Shown here piece after piece: positions 13,201 through 24,520 of a stretch of DNA of 64,000 nt. The position numbers and the translations under genes are program-made. The notes beneath the pieces were generated by a model. It searched no databases, was not told where the DNA came from, and saw only the letters and a list, made by a program, of their open reading frames with translations. This stretch comes from Macropodus opercularis (Eukaryota; Chordata; Actinopteri; Anabantiformes; Osphronemidae). How positions within the stretch are numbered: the stretch's first letter is position 1; every line of letters begins with the position of its first letter. The DNA lies in assembly GCA_030770545.1 (NCBI GenBank), contig JAUCMP010000026.1, forward strand, positions 1,654,501-1,718,500, written 5' to 3'.

Positions 13201-14220
13201 TGTTTGTGACCTTTTTCAAACATTAGAAATGAGTATATAGGAAATAAATTCGTATAAATGGTGTAAACACACCAAAAGCTTTATTGGCGCCCAGTACGGT
13301 GCAATGCCGTGATACTGAGGGTGTTTGCTGTGATCAGTGAGTAATTAAAAGCGGCTTCAGGCTAAAGACAAAGACTTTAGAAAACAAAGCTGCCGTGGCC
13401 CCTGAGCTGAACGTCCTGGAGCCACATCTCTGCCGCAGTATTTTAACAGTACAAGCTTTTTTCTGTCTCAGACAGGAACACACTGCCCACTCTGCTCAGA
13501 GAAAAATAAAACACTGAACAGAAGTTTGGAAGTGTCTAAGGTTGCGCGGTTTATTCTTCAGAAACTTCAGTAGATCCTTCCCACGTTTCCACGGGTGTCA
13601 GCTCTTCTTTCATGCACCGTGTCCCCTGTTAAAATGCAGAAATAAGTTAGAGGGTGCAAAACAACTCCCAACAGGAAAAAAGAAACTATCCAGAAATTCA
13701 TTTCTCTTCCTGGTGCGTTTAACAGCTCGAAAATAATTCATGCTTGGACCAAAAGACAGCGCCCGCAACAGCTGTCTGTATGAAGCATAACGTGTGTGCA
13801 GCCTCAATCGGGCCCCCTGTCCCCAAAACCCAGATCACAATAGATCAGTCTTTGTTTTTTGAAAGCACATCAGACAGCAGGTTGCCTCAAACAGCCCATT
13901 GCGTTTTACCATTAAGAGGCAGAGACGCTGTGACCGGTCTGACTCGGTTTGTACCACCCGCTCCTCCTGTGGCTGCTGCTGCTGCAACAGCCCTAAAAGA
14001 TTTTCTCACCTGCCTCCAAATCAATGATTCTGAGGCAAGTTGACTGTGGTAGTTTCTCTTTTGGAGGGGGAATAACCTACTTACAGGATAGTGTGGACAC
14101 GTCTACCCACCCAGACTATGCACCATTTCGCGCAGGTTTATTGTTTCCATTTTATGGCAGTATGAAATAGACTATCGATTTAACCTGTCCTACTTCAACT
14201 TTTGCCAAGATTGGATTTTT
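10203..14220. other. upstream/intergenic DNA, no supportable gene
   Basis: No gene is supported. The 140-codon open frame at 11606-12028 was examined because of its length, but it has no recognisable domain, no plausible splice sites around it and an otherwise AT-rich setting, so I treat it as chance or as an unrecognised old transposon remnant. A short GCTGCTGCTGCTGC run lies near 13972-13986. An ATGCAAAT octamer word lies near 13178. Most of the stretch is unremarkable. Confidence 0.45.
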
Positions 14221-14723
14221 AAACGAGCTGGGCTGGGCATCTCCGGCCGACGCGCCTGGGAGCAGAGGATCACAGGGACTGTGCGACTTGCAGGTCGGAG
14301 TGCGCAAAGCAACGCGCCCTGTGATTCATCCGCAGTTGCCAGACGGTGCGCAGGTGGAGGCGGAGAGGAGGGGAAGCAGCCGCTCAGGACGGACGGATGC
14401 GACGGCCAGGGATGTTCAGTACGCGCAAGAATTGTTCCCCCTAACTGTTCCCTCCTCCTCGGAGCCCCTGGGTTGGTTTGGCGCAGCTGTAACCCGTATT
14501 TTTCCAGCGTAACAAAAGTTTGACTCTTAAAAAATGATGCTCAGCTCCGCTCCTGTTTTTTCATGCAGCGCCGTGGACCCCAGCGTCTGCGTAAGTGGCC
14601 AGTCATCACTTGCGAAATAGCTGCGATTCTTTCGGTCCTTCTGTGCTTTCGGTGCCAGTCTCAACAAACGGGCTTTAATTCGCGCATCTCGCCAGTCGCC
14701 CGGAATTGCATCCGCTTGAATTA
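14221..14723 (+). promoter_or_regulatory. CpG-dense promoter and 5'UTR-like block
   Basis: CG dinucleotides become visibly dense here: I count roughly 45 between 14221 and 14760, far above the flanking sequence. The block runs directly into a coding first exon with a consensus splice donor, so a CpG-island type promoter plus 5' untranslated region is the natural reading. I see no convincing TATA box. Several upstream ATGs occur; the pair at 14534 and 14537 opens a 19-codon frame that runs into a second consensus donor at 14591. The transcription start cannot be placed from sequence alone. Confidence 0.6.
14534..14590 (+). other. possible alternative first exon end with GTAAGT donor
   Basis: A frame from ATG at 14534 reads 19 codons (MMLSSAPVFSCSAVDPSVC) directly into GTAAGT at 14591, a full consensus donor. 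Inside it, a T-rich tract ending CATGCAG at 14568 looks like an acceptor, which would leave a 22-base micro-exon (14569-14590). The peptide is not a convincing leader. It may be an alternative transcript start, a 5'UTR intron donor, or chance. If the donor is used, the signal-peptide exon at 14724 would be skipped or used as an alternative first exon. Confidence 0.25.
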
Positions 14724-14781
14724 ATGCCGCTCGCCGTGATGGACTTCCTCGGACTGTACTTCTTGCAGCTGGCTCTCATCG
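14724..14781 (+). CDS. first coding exon, signal-peptide-like leader of an unidentified secreted or membrane protein (partial)
   Basis: From ATG at 14724 the sequence encodes MPLAVMDFLGLYFLQLALI plus one base, then meets GGTAAGT, so the exon ends at 14781 in phase 1. The run FLGLYFLQLALI is a typical hydrophobic core of an ER signal peptide. The second ATG, at 14739, has G at -3 and G at +4 and is a better initiation context than the first (T at -3), giving MDFLGLYFLQLALI; I give the longer form but the shorter is as likely or more so. A short leader exon ending in phase 1, in a CpG-dense block and followed by tens of kilobases without another recognisable exon, is the usual architecture of vertebrate cell-surface genes (Ig-superfamily, receptor phosphatases and similar). 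I do not recognise the gene, and no second exon could be identified within the window. Confidence 0.6.
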
Positions 14782-15165
14782 GTAAGTTAAGCAGCACTTT
14801 GAATCTACAGCATCCCCGTTTAAACTGCGCTGCTCTGCGGATTCTAGCTCGTGTTTGACTTGTTCTCAGTTTGAGCTTCGTGCTCATCAACGCGCTGCGT
14901 TTTATCGCTTGGCTTTTGGTAAAGTTGCCTGACGAGAGGCTTGGTAGTGGAGACGGAGGCTGTACGTGGCTGTTTGTGATAAGAGACCACAGAGAATCAC
15001 CGCAAAACGTGATGTGGGGCAGGGACGAAGCGGCAGAACCGGATTCTGCTGCCGCGTGTCCGTGTTCTGCCGCATCTCATATGACTCCTAACAGGCAGGT
15101 GGAGGAATCGATCACGCGATGGCAGATGAGAGGCTGCTACTGGTTTCCAGTTTAAACGCCAGTGC
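14782..15165 (+). other. start of putative intron 1, GC-rich flank of the promoter
   Basis: This follows the GTAAGT donor at 14782. CpG density remains above background to about 15300, so promoter-proximal regulatory sequence probably continues into the intron. No coding continuation is seen; the open frame at 14871-15155 has no recognisable domain and does not follow an acceptor in the required phase. Confidence 0.4.
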
Positions 15166-15305
15166 AAGTGTGTGTGTGAGAGTTTGCGCGCGTGTATAAG
15201 CCGATGTGGTTGTGCGCGTGCAAGCGCGTCCGTGTATGTGCACCTGTGTCTGCAGGTGACTCGCGTCGTGTGCGTCATGTGTGCGCTGCGGCGCGTGTCA
15301 GTGTG
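15166..15305. repeat. degenerate alternating TG/CG tract, Z-DNA-prone
   Basis: The stretch is dominated by alternating pyrimidine-purine steps: GTGTGTGTG, GCGCGCGTG, GTGCGCGTGCAAGCGCG, GTATGTGCACCTGTGTC and GCGGCGCGTGTCAGTGTG. It reads like an old, CG-interrupted TG microsatellite. Such tracts can adopt left-handed Z-DNA under negative supercoiling, which is plausible just downstream of an active promoter. The structural statement is inference from established sequence preferences. Confidence 0.55.
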
Positions 15306-15352
15306 AGGAGCATAACATGGATCAGTCGAGGGAGAGAATTCACGAGCAGTGA

Positions 15353-15354
15353 CC

Positions 15355-15385
<31 letters not shown>

Positions 15386-15401
15386 ACACGCACACACACA
15401 C
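15353..15401. repeat. compound microsatellite, C(19) followed by (CA)n
   Basis: A run of 19 C (15353-15371) joins a CA dinucleotide tract to about 15401 with one CG interruption at 15389-15390. Homopolymer C runs this long are prone to length error in assembly, so the exact count should not be trusted. The open frames over this tract on both strands are artefacts. Confidence 0.95.
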
Positions 15402-18400
15402 CTATTATTCATGCTACCTGTACACTTCCAGCTGGTGCGAGTCATTTCTGATGTCATGTTGTTTTCTGCTGTCTCATTTAAAATTCGTGGTACAAACTCC
15501 TTTTGTGATGCTGCTCCCCCCTCCACCAGCCATCTTCAGTGGGGGGGGCTTCCTGCTGTGAGACGTGGGCTGGAAACAGGCCGTTCAGATGGAGGGATCT
15601 GTATTTACTAGATTTATAGCCTAGATGATGACAGTCCTACATCTCAGACTCCATTTCTCCTTTCTGCTGCTACGCTTTCAGCCACTCATGAGGTGCACTG
15701 AGAGTAGCCTTGCATGCTGGGAAATTTGGGGCTCTTACACAAGATGTTCCACCAACTTGAACCCTGAGCACACACACTTGCTGGGCTCTTGTCTGCCACA
15801 CGTCCTGTCCAGAGAGTGATGCTATTATGTCTTCCTTCAATTTTCACATCGTGTGAGAGTCGGTGCCGCGCTGCCACATATGAGTCACATGGCTGAATGG
15901 AAGCAGAAGAGAAGCACGGGGAGGACATTCAGTCCTGCTCTTTTCTCTGCAGATATTCTTCCCCTGTCAAAGAGGTGTGTCCGAACGGCTGAAAGTCTCT
16001 CACTCAGGTCCTCATGATCCCGTCCATCAGCCACACAGGGAGGCAGAGAGGATGGGGGGGATCAAAGCAGCTGAAGCAGCTTTAGCCTGAAGGTTGGAGA
16101 GTGCAGGAGGAGGGTGGTCAGCGTGAATCCATGTTAAGGGAATAAGATGAGGAATAAATGCTGTCTGAATGTGGGCCTGGAGACACCTGTGAGGCTGCTG
16201 AGGACAACGCGTTACATACAAATGGACCATGTGACCATGAGGTGGAGGACCGAACGGAAAGCAAGTCAGCTCAGCGTAAGACTAAAACCATTACGGTTCA
16301 CACACGCGTGATGCTTTGAAGCTGTCATGAAGGCAGCATCAGCTTCTTTACTGGACTTGCTCTCATGCCTGTGGGTCCACACATCTGGTGAGAGGACGGA
16401 TTGTCTGTCGATTGCATGCAGCTTCCCTCCGCAGCACGTGGAACCACGCTGTGAGCATGCGGCTGAACACATCCATGTGCTGTGACGACCGTCTCCTGCC
16501 GGCGGAGCGTGTGATGTGTTCGTATGCAGGACTAGCGTGCAGCGTTAACTTACACAGAAAAAAGGGGAAAACAAGCCTATTTACTTCAGATTCAAATGAC
16601 CATATTTACTGCTCAGTCTCATGACGCTTGGCTGATTATGAGCCCTCCCCGCTCTGAACATTTTGCAGTCATTACTGTAATTAGTTGACCAGACTTATCT
16701 GCGTGTTATTCTGTAAACGAATACACCCAGCGGGGCCATTAGCAGCTTGGCGGAGTGTGATGCTTTCACACGCCACGAACATACGAGCGAGTACTTGACA
16801 GTGTATGTGTGTCTTCTCTCATCAGGGTGAGGTCAGAGGCCAAGTGGATGCCAACGGGCTTTGGATGCAAATCTTACGTTAACTGGATAGTTAGGTGTGA
16901 TCTGTTGTTACATTAAGTGGGACAAAGAACATTTTTAGTATCACGACGTGATTCGTGACGTGGCACTAAAATGAGAAATGGCTTGTGATGTCTGAAGACA
17001 ATTAACTGTCCAATCAGAGTAACGGCAAACAAGTGAGAGCTTGTGATGTCAATATTTGGATTATTTCACAGAAACAGAGCAGCGTTATACTGAAATGACT
17101 AATGACGGTTTTATACTGTAGTGCTGTGTGTTGATTTGTTTGATGATGTCAGTAAAGCTTTTTAAACTGACTGAACAAAACAAAGATTTCCCAGAGTGAG
17201 CAAAATTACCTAAAAGTTATAGTTTTGCAACCGCAGCAGAGAGAATAAACCACCTGGTTGCTGCTACAGGGAATCATTCGAATGAATGAAGGTAGTCGGA
17301 CAAACCCTGCTGACTACAGACACCACTTTAATGCTCGCTCAACTTCTTTACCCTTTTTAATGGACTGATTGTCTTCTCCAGTCGTCCCTGTTTTCATGCT
17401 CGCGTCCGTCTTCTCCACCAGTGGAGCGTGACCTCTTACGTCTTCTTCATTGAGGACTAAGAGCAACTGGGGGGTTTCGTATTTGACCAAGCTGTCACAG
17501 TGTAACTTGCAGCTTCGTTAGTTTCTGCTCTGCTGAGGCTACTGTGGGTTTGTGGAAGCAGGCCTGTCTGACTCCTGGGATGGATTTCTCCCTGTATGCT
17601 TATTAAACATCGCTGGCAGATGGTGGGTCTCTACGGTGAGGACCACAGCTTTACTCTGATTCTTGGGAAGGAACACTGTTAATGATGGGAGTCACCTCAC
17701 TGATACTGAGGGTTTAAAGCAGCTGACACAGATGGTGGACGAATCAGTGGCCTATACAACACAACACATGGGTAAAAGTGAAGTTCAAAGCAGATGACAA
17801 AGTTTGAGAGGTTCATAGAAAGTTAAACTTATCCAGGGTGTAAAGAGAAATAATTTGCCAGAGTCTTGAATCAAGTTCCCTAATTTCCCTGCTGCAAAAG
17901 TAAACAAAAGCTTTGTTCCCCATCTCAGCCTGTCCACCGGGAGCTTCTGTTATGAAATGAGATGAGGGGAGATCAACTCGTTATTGCTCCCGAATGTTGG
18001 AGACACTATTTGTAAGTCACCTGTAGTCCACGTTAGCGTTTCGGTAGAGCTACACACTAGGTTACTCTGAACTGGCTGAAGGTTAAATTACAGAAAACTT
18101 GTTGGTTTGTAGGTTTGGGGATCAAAAATCTATTCTGGGAATCTGGGACCAGGCTCCAAAAAGTCTAGTCAACAAGAAAAACGCAGGCTCCAGTGGGTCG
18201 ACCGGGTCAGACGAGACGTCATCCGTTCACCCGTTGACTTCTGACACTATGATCTAACCCAGTACTATAAAGCTTTAATTTAACGTTTAATTTCAAGTAT
18301 ACGTCTCTATATGACAACTGGCATGAACGAGTTACTGCAGTAAGAGATTTGCCTCCACGCAAACAGCCTAATTAACGGCCTCACGCACGCGGACACAGAT

Positions 18401-19439
18401 TGGCCTCTAGCGTGTCCAAAGCCGAGTCCTTCTGTTGCTCTCAGCAGTTACTCTGCCTCATCATCGTGCTTTGTATGTGAATGAATAATCTGCTCCTCGC
18501 CTGTTTGGTAACCTTGAATTGTGACAAATAATATTATGGGTTTCTGCAACTATGCGCTTTATGCATTTATTCTGACAAATATGAAGCGCACCCCCTCACC
18601 GCCGCCACCCCCTGACACATGTATAATTCATACGCACCCTTCTCTCTGCTGCCGGGTCCCCATAGCTGGTGCAGCGTTTCACAGCTTCTTGATTTCCCTC
18701 CTAGCCGATGCTGCTCCGTGCTCCTTCAAGTTCCACTGTCAGACAGAAGCTGGAGAATATTGTCGGAGAATTACAGGAGCAAACATAGTGGGAAGAGGCG
18801 GCGTGAATGTGAATATGAACAAGCCATGTGTGACAGCGAGAGAGGGGATTTATTTTTCCATTAGGTGGGAGCTGTCGTTGGGCATCTAACAGCGAGATGC
18901 GTATCCTCTGCAGAGCTGGGCTGGCTCGTCTGCTCGGTCTGGAGGCTTAGATTCGCAGAACTGCCCTCTAGGTTTCCTCCACACCGACGCTTCCTGGTTG
19001 TTGTTTATGCAGAACACCTGTTGCTCCGTGTCCCAGAGGTAGAAGATGCTGGAGATCGCTGGCTCCGATCTGCAGCCACGAGTTTGGCGTGTGATGATAT
19101 CGCTCTTGACATCCAATCCATCTTGTGTGATTGATTTAGTTCATTTAATTTGTCGACTGTCTCCAAACTCAGATAATGCCTTGGTTTCTATGAGCGATGC
19201 CTTGCTGTTGTTATGACTCAGGAAAGGAGCTGCAAGTCAGATAGCAAGCAAACATTTGTCATCGTTGACTGCTTGACATTCATAGGCAGTTTATAGGTGC
19301 GCTGTTATCGCTACCACATAACAAGCAATACTGCATGTATGAAGAGCACATGGAAGCAATTAGAGGCCAGCGGAGAGAAGAGTAAAATGGAGGCGCTAAG
19401 CTGGGGATAGGGAATCAAACGGCAGCACCGATGCTGTTA
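15402..19439 (+). other. putative intron 1, no exon recognised
   Basis: No exon, RNA gene or intact mobile element is recognised here. A short polypyrimidine-type patch is present at 18585-18655. An ATGCAAAT octamer word lies near 16865. Open frames are short and overlapping. The intron call depends on the exon at 14724-14781 being real. Confidence 0.45.
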
Positions 19440-19775
19440 GGCAGCGTTTTGGAGTGAAACCAAAATGACAGTGCTCCTTATTATGTTAAAACGCTGTCAT
19501 TTCACTGGCTTTTGTTGAGGGCAGATTACGCCACAGAGACAATTACTCTGCCCTTGCCATGCTCAAAGTAATACGGCATTTACTGCCACTGTATTCCATA
19601 GCCAGACGTTTAACTTTGTAATGAAAAGGCTGCGAATGGCCCAGGCTGATTGTGAGAGAGCCTAAAAGGCGGCAATTAATCAGAAGAAGAAAAAATTTGT
19701 GAAGAAATTGTAATATAAAGTTGGCTTGACAGAGAGAATGACAAGTGGTAATGAAACACGCCAGAGACTTCAAGG
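19440..19775. promoter_or_regulatory. candidate conserved noncoding element (enhancer-like)
   Basis: The block is rich in homeodomain-type words: GGCAATTAATCAG near 19671, GACAATTACTC near 19538, TAATACGG near 19569 and GTAATGAAAAGG near 19619. It also holds two AAATGACAG words in inverted orientation near 19463 and 19494. Composition shifts from the flanks and there is no coding frame of note. This style of block is typical of vertebrate developmental enhancers, but the call rests on motif density only. Confidence 0.35.
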
Positions 19776-20446
19776 CCCTGCGTCGAGTGTTCACAGTGCT
19801 TAAAGCCTGAGTGTGGCTGTCAGCGTGTGTTTTTGGGTGAAGGGAAATTTCAGTGTCGCTGCGACTGGTGCAAACCATCAGCCAGACTTTCTCTGCCGCT
19901 TCACTGAGAGCGTGGCTGGAGGTGACAGCCACGCTCCCATCAGACGCAGACAATCACGGGGCCCGTGCGTCCGGTCAAACGACCCAGCGCTGCCGCTCCC
20001 GTCCTCCTCCCGTACGGGGCCTCGCGGACACATCATCAGCAGTTGGATGTAAGCGAAGGATCTCACAAGTCGGATTAAACCGGCAGATTGTCTGCAAAAC
20101 CTTTTTACAGAGAAATGCCAATAATGCTCAGACTTGTCCTGTTGCTAAGAGAGATGCTTTGAGGTGAAAGGAGAAATGCTTTTTTTCGCCAACATAAGAA
20201 CAACTGTCCCTGTAGCTGCGTCCTAGTGATAAAGGACATAAAGCCGTTCCGTGTTCCTGCTCAGGATTCCATGTCTGCTCTTCACTCTGCAGGCAAACAT
20301 GTGATATGAGCATTTGTGCTGTTTGGTTTAAATCAAACCTGCGGATCCGGCGTCGGTAGCGTGTCCTCAGCCCTTAGCCGGTGAGTGCCCAACGCTAAAT
20401 CTGCCTGATTAGCTCCTAGTCTTGTGAAAACAGTGAGTACATCATG

Positions 20447-20965
20447 TACAGTGGTTAAAGGTTTGTGAACCCATTCGGCATTTCTCTGTTTCTACTTTAC
20501 TTCCTGACTCTGACCCCGTTTGGCAGCATTAACTTCATCTGAACTGCAGGTCGCCGTTTATCAGCCCTGCACATCAACTTGGGGAGATTTGGCCCAATTC
20601 TCCTTCCAGAGCGGCTTCGACTCTGGGTGTCGGTTGGACCATGCGCAGCATTTCTGCAGGATTAAGATCAAGACCTTGACTGGACTTTCCACCACACATT
20701 TTTATCTGCTTTACCCGTCGCTAGAACAACTTGTCCGTTTAGGGCTGGCTCTTGCTGCGTCGTCCTTTTTCTAGTGAGCTTCAGATGCTGGACTTTGACG
20801 GACTTTATAACTTCCCCAATTCAATTAATGACAACCTTAGATCATTTTCTTAATTGAAAAGATGAACAGGTTGTTTTTCCTCATTTGTTTATCTGGGTTC
20901 TTCTGTTAAAGCTGATCTTTGAGGTTGTTGTGATTTTAGGCTTTCAGGCTTCAGGCACCACTGTA
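20447..20965. mobile_element. internally deleted Tc1/mariner-type non-autonomous element
   Basis: The left end reads TACAGTGGTTAAAGG and the right end, on the opposite strand, reads TACAGTGGTGCCTG, so terminal TACAGTGGT is inverted at the two boundaries, consistent with a TA target. Internal phrases resemble teleost Tc1/mariner-class repeats as I remember them: an opening phrase TTTGTGAACCC, a middle portion GGCCCAATTCTCCTTCCAGA, a segment near 20730-20755 resembling TTTAGGGT-CTTGCTGC, and a right part TCATTTGTTTATCTGGGTTC. At about 519 bp it is far shorter than an autonomous copy of roughly 1.3-1.6 kb, so most of the transposase region is gone. No intact frame remains. Family assignment is from memory of the consensus. 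Confidence 0.7.
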
Positions 20966-22680
20966 TTTGATAGATGTGAGGTGTGTTTAAGAGAGCGAGA
21001 CTGTTGCTTTAGTACTTTTATTGTCTTGTTTTGTGTCTAGTCACCCAGTTTAATCTACAAGAGTTTTCTTTTGTCTCATGTACCTTGTTTAGCGCCAGGG
21101 AAAAATAAATGAGTGGAAAATGTCTCCTTGCTTTTTAGACACAGAAACGGAGTAGACAGAGTTAATCAGCCAAGAAATACAGTGTCATACAGTGTTATGT
21201 TAGGAAACAGCATGCCCAAAATGTCTGCTAAGATTAGAGAGAGACCTAGTCGTCCCAACACAGGCGGCTCCTTGAAGCTTGACGACAGTGTGTCTGAGTG
21301 TGTGACTGAACAAGAGAACAAAGAGACTGAAGGAAAAGTGAAACTGCCAGAGCTGCTTTTCAGATGAAACTTCACCAAACAGTGACGAAGGTCTGTTTGC
21401 CAACTGGTTTGTTGCTGCACTGGTACCGGAGTTTGGCTTAAACTGCGGTTTCAAGCACTTTACTCAAATGAACCACACGGTGGCTGGTTGCCACAAATAT
21501 TAAGAATACAGCTCCAAAGCTTATTAAGCTGCTCCTGCCACAACTCACATGTAGGTCAGGTCAAATTAAGAAGTAGCTCCTGTACTTTCCGTCTTACTTT
21601 TCCTCGACAACTCTCAGCAAATGAGAGCAGACCAGCAGGAAGCAGAGGGAGCGCTGAGATCACCATCCAGAGCAGGAGCTGAATCAAGATGACATCCTTC
21701 AGCCTCTTCTGCAGGAGCCCCAGGATCTGGGGGGTAATTGGTTTCTAATCAGAGCTGCAGTTTCTACGGTGGCGTTCCACTCAGTCTGTTGAGATAGAAA
21801 TAGAGGGGAGTGTGTGAAATCAGGACTTAGGAGCAAGATTCAATGCCAGACTGTCAACTGACTGAGCCAAAGGGAGGTGGAGGAGGATGGGGATGCGCTG
21901 AACGGGCCAAATCGCAGCAGGCGATCCACCCAGCCTGTCTCAGATGTGTGCCAGATAACATTTATGAGGCCTAATGAAAGGGTTTTGGCTCAGCTCATTT
22001 CTAGTCGGCGTCTAGTCTGTTGCGGTCCGCTCGGCCGATCGTGTCTTTTGTGGTGCATGTTCTACACGATCACTCAGGCAGACGCAGAAAGAACAACAAG
22101 AACTGGAAGGTGTACAAGATTTCATCAAAGTACAAGAGGCAAGAAGCTGTTTGTGTCCTGGAACATTTATCACAGCGTGGTTTAACCCTTGAGCTGCCGT
22201 TTGCAAGCGTCTCGGATTACAAATGTATTTTAGGGCCAAATTTTATAAGATGTCAGTTTGTCATGTGTGCTCATGTGTGATCATGACGACCAGAGCAGTA
22301 AAAATAAACCGATGTTAGAGAAGTTATTTCAGGGTTCAGGAGAGCCACGGTTTCAGAAATCTCTTTTCTTTCTTTAGACGTACCAAGCTGGTGGTTGAGT
22401 CACCAGCACAAATAATGAGCAAGTGCAATAAAGAAAAAACCACGTTCTGTGGTAAAGTCGGCGCACATTAAAACTTGAGAAGTCAACTGCGACGCCCAGG
22501 GACGCGCAAGACGTGTAGAAACGTCCAATTAGCAAACTTAAAATTCAGTTGCCCGCTCTGCTAAGGGCAGACCTGGAGCTAGAAATTACACATGATAAAT
22601 CATTCACCCATTTAAAATCAATTCCATATTGAATTCTTAGGACATTTAGTGATGCTGGATCCAGCAGCAGAGTTTATCAT
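20966..22680 (+). other. putative intron 1, no exon recognised
   Basis: No exon or repeat is recognised. The stretch includes three overlapping short open frames around 21113-21454 with no domain. A short TCATGTGTG direct repeat occurs near 22260-22280. Nothing supports a specific call. Confidence 0.4.
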
Positions 22681-23390
22681 CTAATTAATGGCTCTGTCTG
22701 ATGCTTTGCACAGTAACGTCCACCGAGACTCAGGGGATTTGTCAAGTTTATCATAGCAAAGCGATTCAAATAGCGTAGCTGAGCGCTGCAGTGTCCAGTA
22801 CGCCAGGAACCCAGAGAAGCTCCGCTGGCACAGATGAACTGTCAAGCTGTCAGTCAGTCCTGGAACGACAAGAGGACAAAGATTTCCAAGCATTGCTTTG
22901 CTCTGCTGCAAGAAATAACTCGTTTCTGTGCAACCTCTGACAACGGCAGGAAGACGAGGGCTGGACGCAAACGCCTCCTCTTCACCGCAGCCTTTAAGCT
23001 CTGAGAACGACACTCGTGAACCTTTTAGACAAAACAGTGCAGCCTTAATGAAACTAAGCATCATGTGTTTGTATGTAGTAAGTAACTGGTCCAAGTGAGT
23101 GGCAGTGGTCCTGATCAAACTGAAGAGTTGGCTGGGAACCGGTTTGATGTTGGTTTTAACCGTTGTTTTCAACAATGAGCACTTTCTGTTCTTCAGTCCT
23201 TGAAATTGATTCCGTGTGAATATCAGTCTCCACTTAAGCTGAGAATGAGATGGGGCAACCCCGTCCTATCTCTGCTCAGTGGATCATCTCCCCTTAGCTA
23301 AGCCGATAAATCCTGCCTTCCAGATCTTTTGTTCCATCACATCTAAATACACTTTTTTTCTAGATTTATCCCAAAGAGGATTTCAGAGGG
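22681..23390 (+). other. putative intron 1 with a long chance open frame on the minus strand
   Basis: The minus strand has a 164-codon open frame (22681-23175), the longest outside the minisatellite. It has no domain that I recognise, no low-complexity bias and no matching splice sites. With about 64 kb read in six frames, one frame of this length is expected by chance, so I do not call a gene. Confidence 0.4.
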
Positions 23391-24170
23391 CAGCGATCGG
23401 CACTCGCTGTAATAAAGGCTTGTTGCTCCTCGTTGCCGTTTAATCTGATGCATCTTTGCTTTTTTGCAGCAGAGCTTGATGATATCTGCACCGAAGGAAT
23501 ATGAGTTCTCCTAAACTAAGCAGTGTGATATGGATGATAGGGCTCTGAACGCTTGTATACTACTGCTTTTTTCCTTTTTACTGGGTCCTGCAGATTAGTG
23601 GAGCCAATATAACTAAGGTGAGGGAGCTTAGTAACACAAGAATGAATGTAAATAGGATTCAGCTGCAATGAAAAGTACAAAGTGGTCTAATTAAATCCCT
23701 CTCGATGTGAATTCAATTTTCCCAGGGCTCACGGCATCCTGTCAGTGACTAAGAGAGCTGCCTCGCTTTGTCTTCCTCTGAGCAAATTCCAATTAGGTGG
23801 TGGGAGTATGTTGGTGTGCCAGTCAATCAGCCGCAGCCTGTGTTTTCACGCTGATGACAGTGGCAGTGCTCTGGCCTCGCTGCTTCTTATGTGGAACAAT
23901 AGGCGCTTAACAGAGATATTGATTTTCCTCCTTATAGGTGCTCGTTGAGTGAGGAAGCCGCTTCGTTTAGAAAGCGGCCACTTGTAACCGCGTCGCCTTC
24001 AGCGCTTTGAGGGTTTCTCGAAAATATTGATAATACTCGCGCAGCCTTTTGTACAGTAACAGCTCCTCCAGCCAATTAACACTGGCAGCTGACGGGATTT
24101 TCATCTGTTGGAAAATTGAAAATATTTCCCCCTGGTGCTCTCCATTACGGATTGTTGTGAGAAGCAACAA
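23391..24170. promoter_or_regulatory. candidate conserved noncoding element cluster
   Basis: Two motif-dense sub-blocks appear. One, 23395-23480, has CTGTAATAAAGG and GTTTAATCTGATGC. The other, 23960-24150, has GCCAATTAACACTGGC and GGAAAATTGAAAATATTTCC, the latter nearly palindromic. Between them CCAATTAGGTGG occurs at about 23789. Homeodomain core words recur without any coding frame. The enhancer call is inferred from motif content and needs comparison across fish genomes. Confidence 0.35.
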
Positions 24171-24470
24171 TAGTGGCTCCTGGTGTGGAGGAGGACAGGC
24201 CATACCTGCAGTTCAGCTGTCTTACTGTGATCGAGCCTTTGGAAAAGAAGCCGCAAACAAACCACAAATACACACACTCGCACTCGCACAGTATTTTCCT
24301 TCAAATCGAATTGCTGGTGCTTGTTCAGATGGCCAGCGTCACGTACCTCCGCCTTCAAAGAGACTCATCCTTTTTTTTTCTTTTAAGACATGCTCCCTGA
24401 TGCGGAAGAGTGAATATGAGATATAAAATCCGTCCGCCTAGTGATTCTGGCCATGGCCACATCAAACGAT

Positions 24471-24520
24471 AGAGTGAGAGGGAGGAAGAGGAGAGGAGAC
24501 GAAGGAGTGAGAGGGGAAAG
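24471..24520 (+). repeat. imperfect GA-rich purine tract
   Basis: About 50 bases of almost pure purine (GAGAGGGAGGAAGAGGAGAG and similar), with only two T and one C interrupting. It can serve as a GAGA-type site or form triplex DNA, but it may simply be a decayed microsatellite. Confidence 0.8.

Noticed and set aside
15192..15611. 139-codon frame with T/H repeats and its minus-strand counterparts
   Set aside because: It runs through the C19-(CA)n microsatellite and the TG/CG tract; it is a low-complexity artefact.
22681..23175. 164-codon open frame on the minus strand
   Set aside because: No recognisable domain, no splice context, and about one frame of this length is expected by chance in six frames of 64 kb.
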